Assembly: GCA_017451665.1 (NCBI GenBank)
Contig: JAFTNX010000021.1
Location: 1 to 8,140, forward strand
Reading direction: 5' to 3'
DNA: 8,140 nucleotides
Source of the DNA: Oscillospiraceae bacterium
GTDB taxonomy: Bacteria; Bacillota; Clostridia; Oscillospirales; Ruminococcaceae
Below the pieces are notes generated by a model. The model searched no databases, had not been told where the DNA came from, and saw only the letters and a list, made by a program, of their open reading frames with translations. Position numbers and translations under genes: made by a program. Of this stretch, positions 1 through 4,994 are shown piece by piece (positions within the stretch are counted from its first letter, which is position 1; each line of letters opens with the position of its first letter).

Positions 1-554
1 AAGAATTCCCCTACTGCAAGTGGAATCAGAGCAATTCCACCAAGTACCATAAGCCAGCCTGTAGCTCTGTGGGTTTTCGCCCAGACAGTTTCGTTTTTCA
101 TAGTCCAAGGAAGACGAATTCCAAAAAGACTGTTAGGGCGGGTTTTAGGAAGATAATTTCCCATAACGATAAACATAAATGCCACCATACAAACTGCAAC
201 TGTGCCTATATTTTTGAACTTCTCAAGAGCGTAAAGCACGGTAATTGTTTCGAGAATTATTGTAACAAAAGGGATTATGAGCCTTACAAAAGTAGTGATT
301 TTTTCAGGCATTTTCTTTTCTTCGCCCGATTTGTTTGAAATCATACACATAATGAGGTGCAACACAACCATAAAAACAGGCATCAGAAACACCACAAGCC
401 ACTTTGGTGCAAAGTTGTCAGGCTGATTGTTTATATCCCAGTGAAACGGGAGTTTTTCAGGGAGCTTGCCATAAACAGCGACACCCGGAACTGCTCCAAG
501 CAGGCACAAAGCCCCCGTCAGCAAATCTTTTTTAGTCAAAAGCTTATTTTTCAT
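1..554 (-). CDS. sdpI: SdpI-family integral membrane (immunity-type) protein, C-terminus cut by window edge
   Basis: Reading the minus strand from ATG at 554 gives 184 open codons to the window edge, so the gene is partial. The family member in Bacillus is about 207 residues with six membrane spans, so roughly the last span should be missing. Hydrophobic spans lie at residues 11-28, 52-71, 90-109, 116-133 and 165-182. A DUF1648-like stretch is visible around 31-42 (LPEKLPFHWDIN), and the SdpI signature runs about 133-165, with NYLPKTRPN, FGIRLPW, NETVW and KTHR. It starts only 3 nt after the upstream regulator's stop, and its GGAGG (563-567) lies inside that gene, so translation is probably coupled. 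Known biology: Bacillus SdpI gives immunity to the SDP cannibalism toxin and sequesters SdpR at the membrane. No sdpC-like toxin gene is visible here, so the immunity function is inferred. It could instead be a general SdpI/YhfL-like signalling membrane protein. Confidence 0.88.
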   Translation of the reverse strand, partial: MKNKLLTKKDLLTGALCLLGAVPGVAVYGKLPEKLPFHWDINNQPDNFAPKWLVVFLMPVFMVVLHLIMCMISNKSGEEKKMPEKITTFVRLIIPFVTIILETITVLYALEKFKNIGTVAVCMVAFMFIVMGNYLPKTRPNSLFGIRLPWTMKNETVWAKTHRATGWLMVLGGIALIPLAVGEF

Positions 555-557
555 AAA

Positions 558-842
558 TCATTCCTCCGAATTATCCTCTTTCTTACCTGTAAACTGCGTA
601 ATCCACATCATAATCTCTTCAAAAACCGTGAGATTAAGATTATAGTAGATGAAATTCTTCTCTTTTTCTTCAAAAACCAGCTCGGCTTTTTTCAGAATAT
701 TCAGATGATAGGAAATTGTCGCACCTGTCATATCGAATTTCTGTCCGATTTCGCCTGCTGATTTTCTGCCCTCCTTGAGCATTGTCAGAATTTCTCTTCT
801 CACAGGGTCAGAAAGCGCCTTAAAGGTTTCCGGAAAACCCAT
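558..842 (-). CDS. sdpR: ArsR-family winged-helix transcriptional autorepressor, SdpR type
   Basis: A 94-residue protein beginning MGFPETFKALSDPVRREIL, the hallmark N-terminus of ArsR/SdpR regulators. The winged-helix recognition region spans about residues 29-56 (AGEIGQKFDMTGATISYHLN), followed by the beta-wing around 57-68. There is no cysteine anywhere, so the metal-thiolate site of ArsR/SmtB sensors is absent, which favours an SdpR-type autorepressor. A longer reading from 914 is open, but it would run through the promoter and operator. The start at 842 has AGGAG (850-854) at 7 nt and fits the family N-terminus. It is transcribed from a consensus promoter flanked by two near-identical palindromes and is followed after 3 nt by the SdpI-like gene. 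Inference: it represses its own operon, and the membrane partner relieves repression. Confidence 0.92.
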   Translation of the reverse strand: MGFPETFKALSDPVRREILTMLKEGRKSAGEIGQKFDMTGATISYHLNILKKAELVFEEKEKNFIYYNLNLTVFEEIMMWITQFTGKKEDNSEE

Positions 843-862
843 AGTATCACTCCTAATGTTGC

Positions 863-884
863 TATTTAGAAAATTTTCTAAATA
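863..884. promoter_or_regulatory. Operator O1: perfect palindrome over the transcription start
   Basis: A perfect 22-bp inverted repeat with core ATTTAGAAAATTTTCTAAAT (864-883). It lies just downstream of the -10 box and covers the expected +1. Its position and the ArsR-type regulator it precedes make it the likely SdpR-type repressor site. Confidence 0.82.
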
Positions 885-885
885 C

Positions 886-914
886 ATAATACCACGAATT
901 TTTCGCTTTGTCAA
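886..914 (-). promoter_or_regulatory. Sigma-A-type promoter of the sdpR-sdpI operon
   Basis: On the minus strand, TTGACA (909-914) and TATTAT (886-891) are separated by exactly 17 bp. The predicted transcription start falls near 879-880, inside the downstream operator palindrome. Confidence 0.88.
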
Positions 915-919
915 TACCT

Positions 920-939
920 ATTTAGAAATTTTTCTAAAT
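920..939. promoter_or_regulatory. Operator O2: second copy of the palindrome upstream of -35
   Basis: ATTTAGAAATTTTTCTAAAT differs from the O1 core at one central base and keeps perfect 9-bp arms. It sits 5 bp upstream of the -35 box, with centre-to-centre distance to O1 of 56 bp. The two sites bracket the promoter. Confidence 0.8.
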
Positions 940-945
940 TATTTT

Positions 946-1040
946 TCTCCCGACTCACGCTTTGCGTGTGTCACGAGGCGATAGCCTTGCCACAACTTAA
1001 AATACAAATCCTGAACAAAAGGGATATGTGGCAGAGGAGG
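946..1040. repeat. Dispersed intergenic mosaic repeat, copy R1 (diverged)
   Basis: The stretch from about 971 (CACGAGGCGATAGCC) to GATATGTGGCAGAGGAGG at 1040 aligns closely with 5661-5729 in the R2 copy. The head (946-970) is diverged, and the tail is replaced by a small hairpin with arms CCAGCG/CGCTGG (1043-1057). Weak reading frames through it are not credible genes. Confidence 0.75.
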
Positions 1041-1060
1041 GTCCAGCGTCACGCTGGCAC

Positions 1061-1090
1061 AAAAAAAGAGTAGGAATAATTCCTACTCTT
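1061..1090 (-). terminator. Intrinsic terminator of the ribosomal operon
   Basis: On the minus strand, AAGAGTAGGA pairs with TCCTACTCTT around a 5-nt loop (1066-1090). The T-run continues directly into 1061-1065. It lies 115 nt past the rplA stop codon. Confidence 0.88.
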
Positions 1091-1145
1091 AATTCTTTAT
1101 CAAAATATCTGTACCGTAGGCAACGGGAGAAATTTTCGGTTTTGG

Positions 1146-1171
1146 AACAAAACTGCTCATATTATGAGCAG
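1146..1171 (-). terminator. Weaker hairpin with short T-tract after rplA
   Basis: Arms CTGCTCAT/ATGAGCAG (1153-1171) with a 3-nt loop are followed on the minus strand by TTTTGTT. It may be an accessory terminator or a 3'-end stabilising hairpin ahead of the stronger one at 1061-1090. Confidence 0.5.
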
Positions 1172-1186
1172 AGAAAATTTACTCCA

Positions 1187-1207
1187 AACGTTTGCTTTGC
1201 AAACGTT
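1187..1207. other. Perfect 9-bp-arm hairpin overlapping the rplA stop codon
   Basis: Arms AACGTTTGC (1187-1195) and GCAAACGTT (1199-1207) have a 3-nt loop. The stem includes two bases of the rplA stop codon. There is no T-tract, so it is not a terminator by itself. It is the first of three successive hairpins. Confidence 0.6.
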
Positions 1208-1901
1208 ATACGCCGTACTTAGCTGTGCTAACCTTGATACCAACGCCCATTGTTGAAGCAACAACAACGCTCTTAAGGTACTGACCCTTAGCAGCAGCTG
1301 GCTTAGCCTTAACAACTGCGTCCATGAGTGTGTTGAAGTTTTCTTCAAGCTTTTCAGCTCCGAATGAAGCCTTACCGATTGGGCAGTGGATGATGTTTGT
1401 CTTGTCAAGACGGTATTCAATCTTACCAGCCTTAGCTTCAGCAACAGCCTTAGCTACGTCTGGAGTAACTGTACCAGCCTTTGGGTTTGGCATAAGTCCA
1501 CGAGGACCAAGAACCTTACCAAGACGACCAACGATACCCATCATGTCAGGTGAAGCAACTACTACGTCAAACTCCATCCAGTTTTCCTTAGTAATCTTTT
1601 CAACGAGGTCCATACCACCAACATAATCAGCGCCAGCTTCCTTAGCAGCGTCGTACTTGTCTTCCTTACAGAAAACGCATACTCTTACATTTTTACCTGT
1701 ACCGTTTGGAAGAACAACAGCGCCTCTAACCTGCTGGTCAGCGTGACGTGAGTCTACACCAAGACGGATATGAGCTTCGATTGTTTCATCAAACTTAGCC
1801 TTTGCATTCTTTGAAGCAAGGTCAAGAGCTTCTGATGCATCGTATACTTTAGCAGTGTCAACAGCCTTCAAGCTGTCAACATACTTCTTACCGTGTTTCA
1901 T
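1206..1901 (-). CDS. rplA: 50S ribosomal protein L1
   Basis: A 231-residue protein, normal for bacterial L1 (about 229-235). It begins MKHGKKYVDSLKAVD and carries the conserved L1 core MGIVGRLGKVLGPRGLMPNP in the middle, followed by KAGTVTPDVAKAV, then KIEYRLDKTNIIHCPIGK. It ends GVGIKVSTAKYGV. It binds the L1 stalk of 23S rRNA, which moves deacylated tRNA out of the E site, and in many bacteria represses translation of its own mRNA. The start at 1901 has a strong AAGGAGG 8 nt upstream. It is the last gene of the operon: a terminator follows and rplJ/rplL do not. Its leader contains an apparent L1-binding mimic (1920-1974). Confidence 0.98.
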   Translation of the reverse strand: MKHGKKYVDSLKAVDTAKVYDASEALDLASKNAKAKFDETIEAHIRLGVDSRHADQQVRGAVVLPNGTGKNVRVCVFCKEDKYDAAKEAGADYVGGMDLVEKITKENWMEFDVVVASPDMMGIVGRLGKVLGPRGLMPNPKAGTVTPDVAKAVAEAKAGKIEYRLDKTNIIHCPIGKASFGAEKLEENFNTLMDAVVKAKPAAAKGQYLKSVVVASTMGVGIKVSTAKYGV

Positions 1902-1919
1902 TAAAATTTCCTCCTTAAA

Positions 1920-1974
1920 GTGGTAACATCAGCATGCATTTTTCGCATCTGATTAACGGAATTTTCCTCCCACC
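1920..1974 (-). promoter_or_regulatory. Candidate L1-binding mRNA element in the rplA leader
   Basis: On the mRNA, GGUGGGAGG (1974-1966) near the 5' side and GAUGUUACCAC (1930-1920) near the 3' side can pair as GUGG:CCAC. AUCAG pairs with CUGAU inside. The element directly abuts the rplA ribosome-binding site. GGUGGGAG and UACCAC are, from memory, hallmarks of the 23S rRNA L1-binding region, so this looks like rRNA mimicry. The fold is more complex than in the rplK leader copy because a small extra GGA/UCC stem sits between the arms. A CACTGA/TCAGTG hairpin (1981-1996) lies just upstream. Confidence 0.6.
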
Positions 1975-2017
1975 GATTAACACTGAAAAATCAGTGCATT
2001 AAAACTCTCAATAAAAA

Positions 2018-2443
2018 TTAGTCAACAACTTCAACGCCCATTGAACGAGCTGTACCAGCAATCATGCTCATAGCTGTTTCAATGTTTGCTGCATTCAGGT
2101 CAGGCATCTTCTGCTCTGCAATCTTCTGAATCTGTTCCTTTGTAATCTTAGCAACCTTAGTCTTGTTAGGTGTGCCTGAAGCTGACTCGATACCACAAGC
2201 CTTCTTGATAAGAACTGCTGCTGGTGGAGTCTTTGTAATAAATGTGAATGAACGGTCAGCATATACTGTAATTACTACAGGAATGATGAGTCCGATGTCA
2301 TTCTTTGTTCTTTCGTTAAAATCCTTTGTGAATGCCATGATATTAACACCGTGCTGACCAAGTGCAGGTCCAACTGGTGGTGCAGGAGTTGCCTTTCCTG
2401 CTGGAATCTGAAGCTTAATATAGCCTACTACCTTCTGTGCCAT
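2018..2443 (-). CDS. rplK: 50S ribosomal protein L11
   Basis: A 141-residue protein, the standard L11 length. The N-terminal domain reads MAQKVVGYIKLQIPAGKATP, followed by the conserved APPVGPALGQHGVNIM stretch. The C-terminal rRNA-binding domain contains TKTPPAAVLIKKA and ends ARSMGVEVVD. L11 forms the GTPase-associated centre with 23S rRNA, contacts elongation factors, and is needed for RelA activation by uncharged tRNA. The ATG at 2443 has GGAGG 8 nt upstream. A GTG in frame at 2452 overlaps that Shine-Dalgarno and is rejected. It lies 150 bp after nusG and 116 bp before rplA, with regulatory RNA-like structures in both gaps. Confidence 0.98.
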   Translation of the reverse strand: MAQKVVGYIKLQIPAGKATPAPPVGPALGQHGVNIMAFTKDFNERTKNDIGLIIPVVITVYADRSFTFITKTPPAAVLIKKACGIESASGTPNKTKVAKITKEQIQKIAEQKMPDLNAANIETAMSMIAGTARSMGVEVVD

Positions 2444-2464
2444 TCTTCGCACCTCCGTAAAATT

Positions 2465-2502
2465 GTGGTAAGGCGAGTTATCGTAGTATATAACTCTCCC
2501 AC
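2465..2502 (-). promoter_or_regulatory. Candidate L1-binding mRNA element in the rplK leader
   Basis: The mRNA folds as GUGG paired with CCAC, an asymmetric internal loop (GA opposite GCCUUA), then a perfect GAGUUAU/AUAACUC helix with an 8-nt loop. Two helices around an asymmetric loop, with GUGGGAG and UUACCAC at the base, is the architecture known for ribosomal L1 sites. It ends a few bases upstream of the rplK Shine-Dalgarno, well placed for translational feedback. A separate TGTCGGA/TCCGACA hairpin (2504-2528) precedes it. Confidence 0.7.
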
Positions 2503-2548
2503 TTGTCGGAAACTTCTTCTATCCGACAGTTTCTAATAATGAATGTTT

Positions 2549-2580
2549 TGCGTCAAAACGCACGGTCACGCTCATGCGTT
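2549..2580 (-). other. Mutually exclusive stems just downstream of nusG
   Basis: On the mRNA, AACGCA (from 2580) can pair with TGCGTT (to 2557), while TGCGT (2562-2558) can instead pair with ACGCA (2553-2549). The two stems share bases, so only one can form. There is no T-run after either, so they are not clear terminators. They may be part of the rplK leader or a processing signal. Confidence 0.35.
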
Positions 2581-2593
2581 ACCCAAAAAAAGC

Positions 2594-3124
2594 TTAGTTC
2601 TCAACCTTTGTGAGCTGTGTAAGCGCAATTGTTGCAGGTGTTTCTCTGCCAAACATTGAAACAACAATTTCTGCTGTCTGGTTTTCGATGTCAACGCCCT
2701 TGACAGTACCTGTCATTCCGTCAACCGGTCCGCCTGTAATAGCAACCGTATCGCCAACCTTAATGTTTGTTTCAACAACTGTTTTCTTTTCTTCAACACC
2801 AAGTGCTGCTACTTCCTTATCTGTAAGTGCAACCGGCTTTGACCCCGGGCCTACAAATCCTGTACAGCCTCTTGTGTTTCTTACAATATACCAGCTTTCA
2901 TCTGTAAGAACCATTTTCACAAGCACATAGCTTGGAAACAGCTTTCTTTCAACTTCAACGGTCTTGTTGTTTCTGATTTCAGTAACAACCTCAACAGGAA
3001 TCTTAACCTCTGAGATTAAATCGTGAAGCTTCTGGTTTTCTACAACCTTTTCAATACTATCAGCAACTGTTTTCTCGTAGCCTGAATAAGTGTGAATCGC
3101 ATACCATTTAGCTGTCTCTGACAT
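2594..3124 (-). CDS. nusG: Transcription termination/antitermination factor NusG
   Basis: A 176-residue protein with a normal two-domain NusG layout. The NGN domain at the N-terminus reads AKWYAIHTYSGYEKTVA, then KLFPSYVLVKMVL and the conserved WYIVRNTRGCTGFVG. The KOW domain near 120-150 reads KVGDTVAITGGPVDGMTGTV. It ends GRETPATIALTQLTKVEN. NusG binds the RNA polymerase clamp and modulates pausing, and it couples transcription with translation through ribosomal protein S10. The ATG at 3124 has GGAGG about 9 nt upstream. It follows secE by 53 bp, the near-universal bacterial order. The gene is intact and unremarkable. Confidence 0.98.
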   Translation of the reverse strand: MSETAKWYAIHTYSGYEKTVADSIEKVVENQKLHDLISEVKIPVEVVTEIRNNKTVEVERKLFPSYVLVKMVLTDESWYIVRNTRGCTGFVGPGSKPVALTDKEVAALGVEEKKTVVETNIKVGDTVAITGGPVDGMTGTVKGVDIENQTAEIVVSMFGRETPATIALTQLTKVEN

Positions 3125-3177
3125 TATCGTTAACCTCCGTGAATTTTTTGGGGCAAGTTGTAAAAACCTGTCTTTTT

Positions 3178-3426
3178 TTAGCCTGCAAGTCCAATAAGCT
3201 TATCAATGATAAAGCCTACTCCGGTATCAACACCGGCAAGGAACAAACCGACTACAAGCATAACTACCAAAACGATACCTGTGTTGTTAACAACCGTTTT
3301 TCTTGTCGGCCATACTACCTTCTTGAGCTCGCTCTTGAGGTCTCTGAAGTACTTAACAACTCTGTTAGGCTTTTTGGTTTTTGCCTTCTCTTTCTTAGAA
3401 GACTTTGCTGAAGAATCCTTTGCCAT
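3178..3426 (-). CDS. secE: Preprotein translocase subunit SecE
   Basis: An 82-residue short-form SecE with a single transmembrane span, as usual in Gram-positive bacteria. A lysine-rich cytoplasmic tail (residues 1-22) leads into the conserved amphipathic helix VVKYFRDLKSELKKVVWPTR with its invariant WPT. A membrane span follows at about 50-68 (GIVLVVMLVVGLFLAG). SecE clamps SecY and is essential for protein secretion. AAAGGAG sits about 9 nt before the ATG at 3426. It lies between rpmG (20 bp) and nusG (53 bp) within one transcription unit. Confidence 0.97.
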   Translation of the reverse strand: MAKDSSAKSSKKEKAKTKKPNRVVKYFRDLKSELKKVVWPTRKTVVNNTGIVLVVMLVVGLFLAGVDTGVGFIIDKLIGLAG

Positions 3427-3446
3427 AACAAAATTCTCCTTTCAGC

Positions 3447-3596
3447 TTACTTAGTCTCTTTATGAAGAGTGTGCTTTTTGCAGAACTTGCAGAACTTGTT
3501 CATTTCAAGTCTGTCAGGGTCGTTCTTCTTGTTCTTTTTTGTGTTGTAATTTCTCTGTTTGCACTCTGTGCACGCCAAAGTAATCTTTACTCTCAT
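3447..3596 (-). CDS. rpmG: 50S ribosomal protein L33, zinc-binding (C+) type
   Basis: A 49-residue protein beginning MRVKITLACTECKQRNY and ending KHTLHKETK. Two CxxC pairs (C9/C12 and C36/C39) form an intact zinc ribbon, so this is the C+ version and not the zinc-independent paralogue induced in zinc starvation in some Firmicutes. A longer reading from 3629 is open, but the ATG at 3596 carries AGGAGG about 8 nt upstream and matches the family N-terminus. It is the first gene of the operon, preceded by an untranslated leader of roughly 210 nt. Confidence 0.97.
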   Translation of the reverse strand: MRVKITLACTECKQRNYNTKKNKKNDPDRLEMNKFCKFCKKHTLHKETK

Positions 3597-3816
3597 TTTC
3601 GGCACCTCCTGACGAAATTTGGGTTTCACAAGAACAAATGAAACACCTTGTCCTTAGTCCTTGTCTTGCGACTCAGACCACTTATTTGCCTCCCTCATCG
3701 AACTTCAGAAGAAATTCAGAGGTTTAGTTTTTGAGCAAAACAATGCTTCCCACTAAAAAATAGCAGGAAAATCAAAAAATTGCGCAAAAAAATAGACCTC
3801 TTAAAGAGGTACAATT
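3597..3816 (-). other. Long structured 5' leader of the rpmG-rplA operon
   Basis: About 210 nt separate the predicted start from rpmG. Visible structures are a hairpin at the 5' end (3796-3810), a GAATTTC/GAAGTTC stem (3700-3717), a direct repeat CCTTGTC at 3646-3652 and 3659-3665, and a GTTTCA/TGAAAC stem (about 3624-3645). A 14-codon frame starts at an ATG near 3698 but has no convincing Shine-Dalgarno. I recognise no known riboswitch, T-box or r-protein leader here, and no tRNA gene. Confidence 0.5.
3786..3810 (-). other. Hairpin plus U-tract at the extreme 5' end of the rpmG transcript
   Basis: ACCTCT/AGAGGT arms (3796-3810) with a 3-nt loop are followed on the minus strand by CTATTTTTTT (3795-3786). 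Because the predicted +1 is near 3810, the hairpin would begin at the first transcribed bases. It could stabilise the mRNA end or act as a very early pause or termination site. It is too short for ordinary attenuation. Confidence 0.5.
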
Positions 3817-3846
3817 ATCATACCACACCTAAAACCCCTTTGTCAA
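3817..3846 (-). promoter_or_regulatory. Promoter of the rpmG-secE-nusG-rplK-rplA operon
   Basis: Minus-strand TTGACA (3841-3846) and TATGAT (3817-3822) with 18-bp spacing. It is the only good promoter seen upstream of rpmG, about 210 nt before its start codon. Confidence 0.8.
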
Positions 3847-3938
3847 GGGCTTTTGGGGGCTATTTATTAACTTTTTGTAAACTTTACAGAATTATTCCAT
3901 TTGCAGTCCGTTTAATCGTACAGTAAGCACAAACCCAC

Positions 3939-3967
3939 TTGAAAATCCACTTTTTATATAGTATAAT
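3939..3967 (+). promoter_or_regulatory. Promoter of the three-gene EF-hand-like small membrane protein cluster
   Basis: TTGAAA (3939-3944) and TATAAT (3962-3967) with 17-bp spacing, about 30 bp upstream of the first start codon. It is divergent from the rpmG promoter about 90 bp away. No obvious operator palindrome was seen between them. Confidence 0.82.
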
Positions 3968-3996
3968 TTAGCCAAAGAGAAAAGGAGGCTTGGCAT

Positions 3997-4254
3997 ATGA
4001 AGTTATTTGATTTTAATCACAACGATAAATACGACACCTATGATATGTTGTTTACGTTAGGGCTTCTGCATTGTCTGACCTCCTCACGACAGGCAGAAAC
4101 CGAAACAGAAGAGTCGGAAATGCCTGAGGAGGAGTATATCTCTTGTGACAATATGGATTTTGAAAAAAGAGATAGCTCCATATTGCTACCGGTGTTGTGT
4201 GCGATTCTTGTGATACTTGCAATTGTGCCGGTAGTTATGATTGTAGGTTTGTAA
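3997..4254 (+). CDS. Small tail-anchored membrane protein with N-terminal EF-hand-like loop (paralogue A)
   Basis: 85 residues, not recognised as a named family. The N-terminus MKLFDFNHNDKYDTYDML contains an EF-hand/dockerin-like 12-residue loop starting at D5, with D5, N7, N9, D13 and D16 in ligand positions 1, 3, 5, 9 and 12. N9 in place of Asp and D10 in place of Gly make it the most degenerate of the three. An acidic segment (about 34-47) follows, then KR and a single hydrophobic span at 61-85 that ends the protein. There is no signal peptide. The positive charges before the span predict the N-terminus in the cytoplasm. GGAGG lies 8 nt before the ATG. It is the first gene after a strong promoter, with a paralogue 13 bp downstream. 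Calcium binding is inference only. Confidence 0.85.
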   Translation: MKLFDFNHNDKYDTYDMLFTLGLLHCLTSSRQAETETEESEMPEEEYISCDNMDFEKRDSSILLPVLCAILVILAIVPVVMIVGL

Positions 4255-4267
4255 AGGGGAGTTTTTT

Positions 4268-4636
4268 ATGTCTGAATTCGATTTAAATAAAGACGATGAA
4301 AAAGATTTTCTTGACTCAATGATAGAAAACGAAAACTATTCCGATTATGAAAAAGACATTCCACAACAGAAAAATAATAAAACCTACAACGACAAAGTTC
4401 TTCTGATTGTTCAGCTGGGCATTTCAATTGCTTCTCTTGCTGTTTTTCTGAAACTGGGTGTCAACTTTCTGTCATCAGCTTGCTGGACAATGGCAATATT
4501 CAGCCTGCTTTTTCTGGTATTCTCTACGTTATTTATCAAAGATAACGCAAATACCAATAAACAGGATAAATTACATCTCATAATCACTCCGATTCTGCTA
4601 TTTGCAATCGGTCTGGTAATAATAGGAATTCATTAG
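4268..4636 (+). CDS. Small three-span membrane protein with N-terminal EF-hand-like loop (paralogue B)
   Basis: 122 residues, no named family recognised. MSEFDLNKDDEKDFLDSMIE begins with the same FD[L/F]N start as its neighbours. Loop residues D5, N7, D9, D13 and D16 keep all five acidic or amide ligand positions, though D10 replaces the usual Gly. A polar linker (about 20-42) follows, then hydrophobic spans at about 44-61, 66-90 and 103-121, so its membrane part differs from the single-span neighbours. GGGGAG sits just before the ATG, 13 bp after gene A. The nucleotide sequence encoding DSMIE is nearly the same as in gene C, which indicates duplication. The role is unknown. Topology by positive charges is ambiguous. 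Confidence 0.85.
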   Translation: MSEFDLNKDDEKDFLDSMIENENYSDYEKDIPQQKNNKTYNDKVLLIVQLGISIASLAVFLKLGVNFLSSACWTMAIFSLLFLVFSTLFIKDNANTNKQDKLHLIITPILLFAIGLVIIGIH

Positions 4637-4677
4637 TATTAAACTAATTCTGTCAGTTTGTATTCAGGAGGGTTTTT

Positions 4678-4965
4678 ATGGCAAGATTTGATTTGAACAG
4701 AGACGGAAAAAAGGATATTTTTGACTCAATGATTGAATACGAAATCTATAAAGATGTTATGGGCGAGGATGATGAAATCACCCCGTCATCCTTTTCACGG
4801 AAAAAATATTTAGAAATAAACAGGTCCTCTTCTGTTTCCGATAACGACGATTATAAATCAAACGAAAACCCTATACAAAACGGATACGACCTGTTTTGCA
4901 CTATTATAGGATTTTTGGCGCTGTTAATAGGTGGTGGATACTTGTTATATTACTTATTCACATAA
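4678..4965 (+). CDS. Small tail-anchored membrane protein with canonical N-terminal EF-hand-like loop (paralogue C)
   Basis: 95 residues, no named family recognised. MARFDLNRDGKKDIFDSMIE has a canonical DxNxDGxxDxxD loop at residues 5-16, matching the calcium-binding loop of EF-hands and dockerins, followed by a predicted helix (SMIEYEIYKDVMG). A polar, serine-rich linker (about 30-68) leads to a single span at about 72-94 that ends the protein. There is no signal peptide, so an N-in, C-tail-anchored layout is likely and the loop would be cytosolic. AGGAGG precedes the ATG, and the gap from gene B is 41 bp. Only one loop is present, whereas classical EF-hands and dockerins usually pair two. 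Calcium binding is therefore plausible but unproven. Confidence 0.86.
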   Translation: MARFDLNRDGKKDIFDSMIEYEIYKDVMGEDDEITPSSFSRKKYLEINRSSSVSDNDDYKSNENPIQNGYDLFCTIIGFLALLIGGGYLLYYLFT

Positions 4966-4994
4966 TAAAAAACCCAACGAACCGCATTCAAAAA

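Noticed and set aside
843..914. Longer start for the ArsR-type regulator at 914
   Set aside because: It would translate the -10/-35 region and operator O1. The family N-terminus and Shine-Dalgarno support 842.
942..1205. Plus-strand protein-coding genes between the sdpR-like promoter and rplA
   Set aside because: Open frames cross repeat R1 and terminator hairpins, without ribosome-binding sites or protein-like composition.
3828..3860. Plus-strand terminator CCCTT/AAGGG followed by TTTT near 3836-3855
   Set aside because: The stem is short, the T-tract is only four, it overlaps the rpmG -35 box, and no plus-strand gene lies upstream to be terminated.
4000..4035. Secreted dockerin (cellulosome) assignment for the small EF-hand-like proteins
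   Set aside because: No signal peptide, a single loop not a duplicated one, a loop at the extreme N-terminus, and a C-terminal membrane span.
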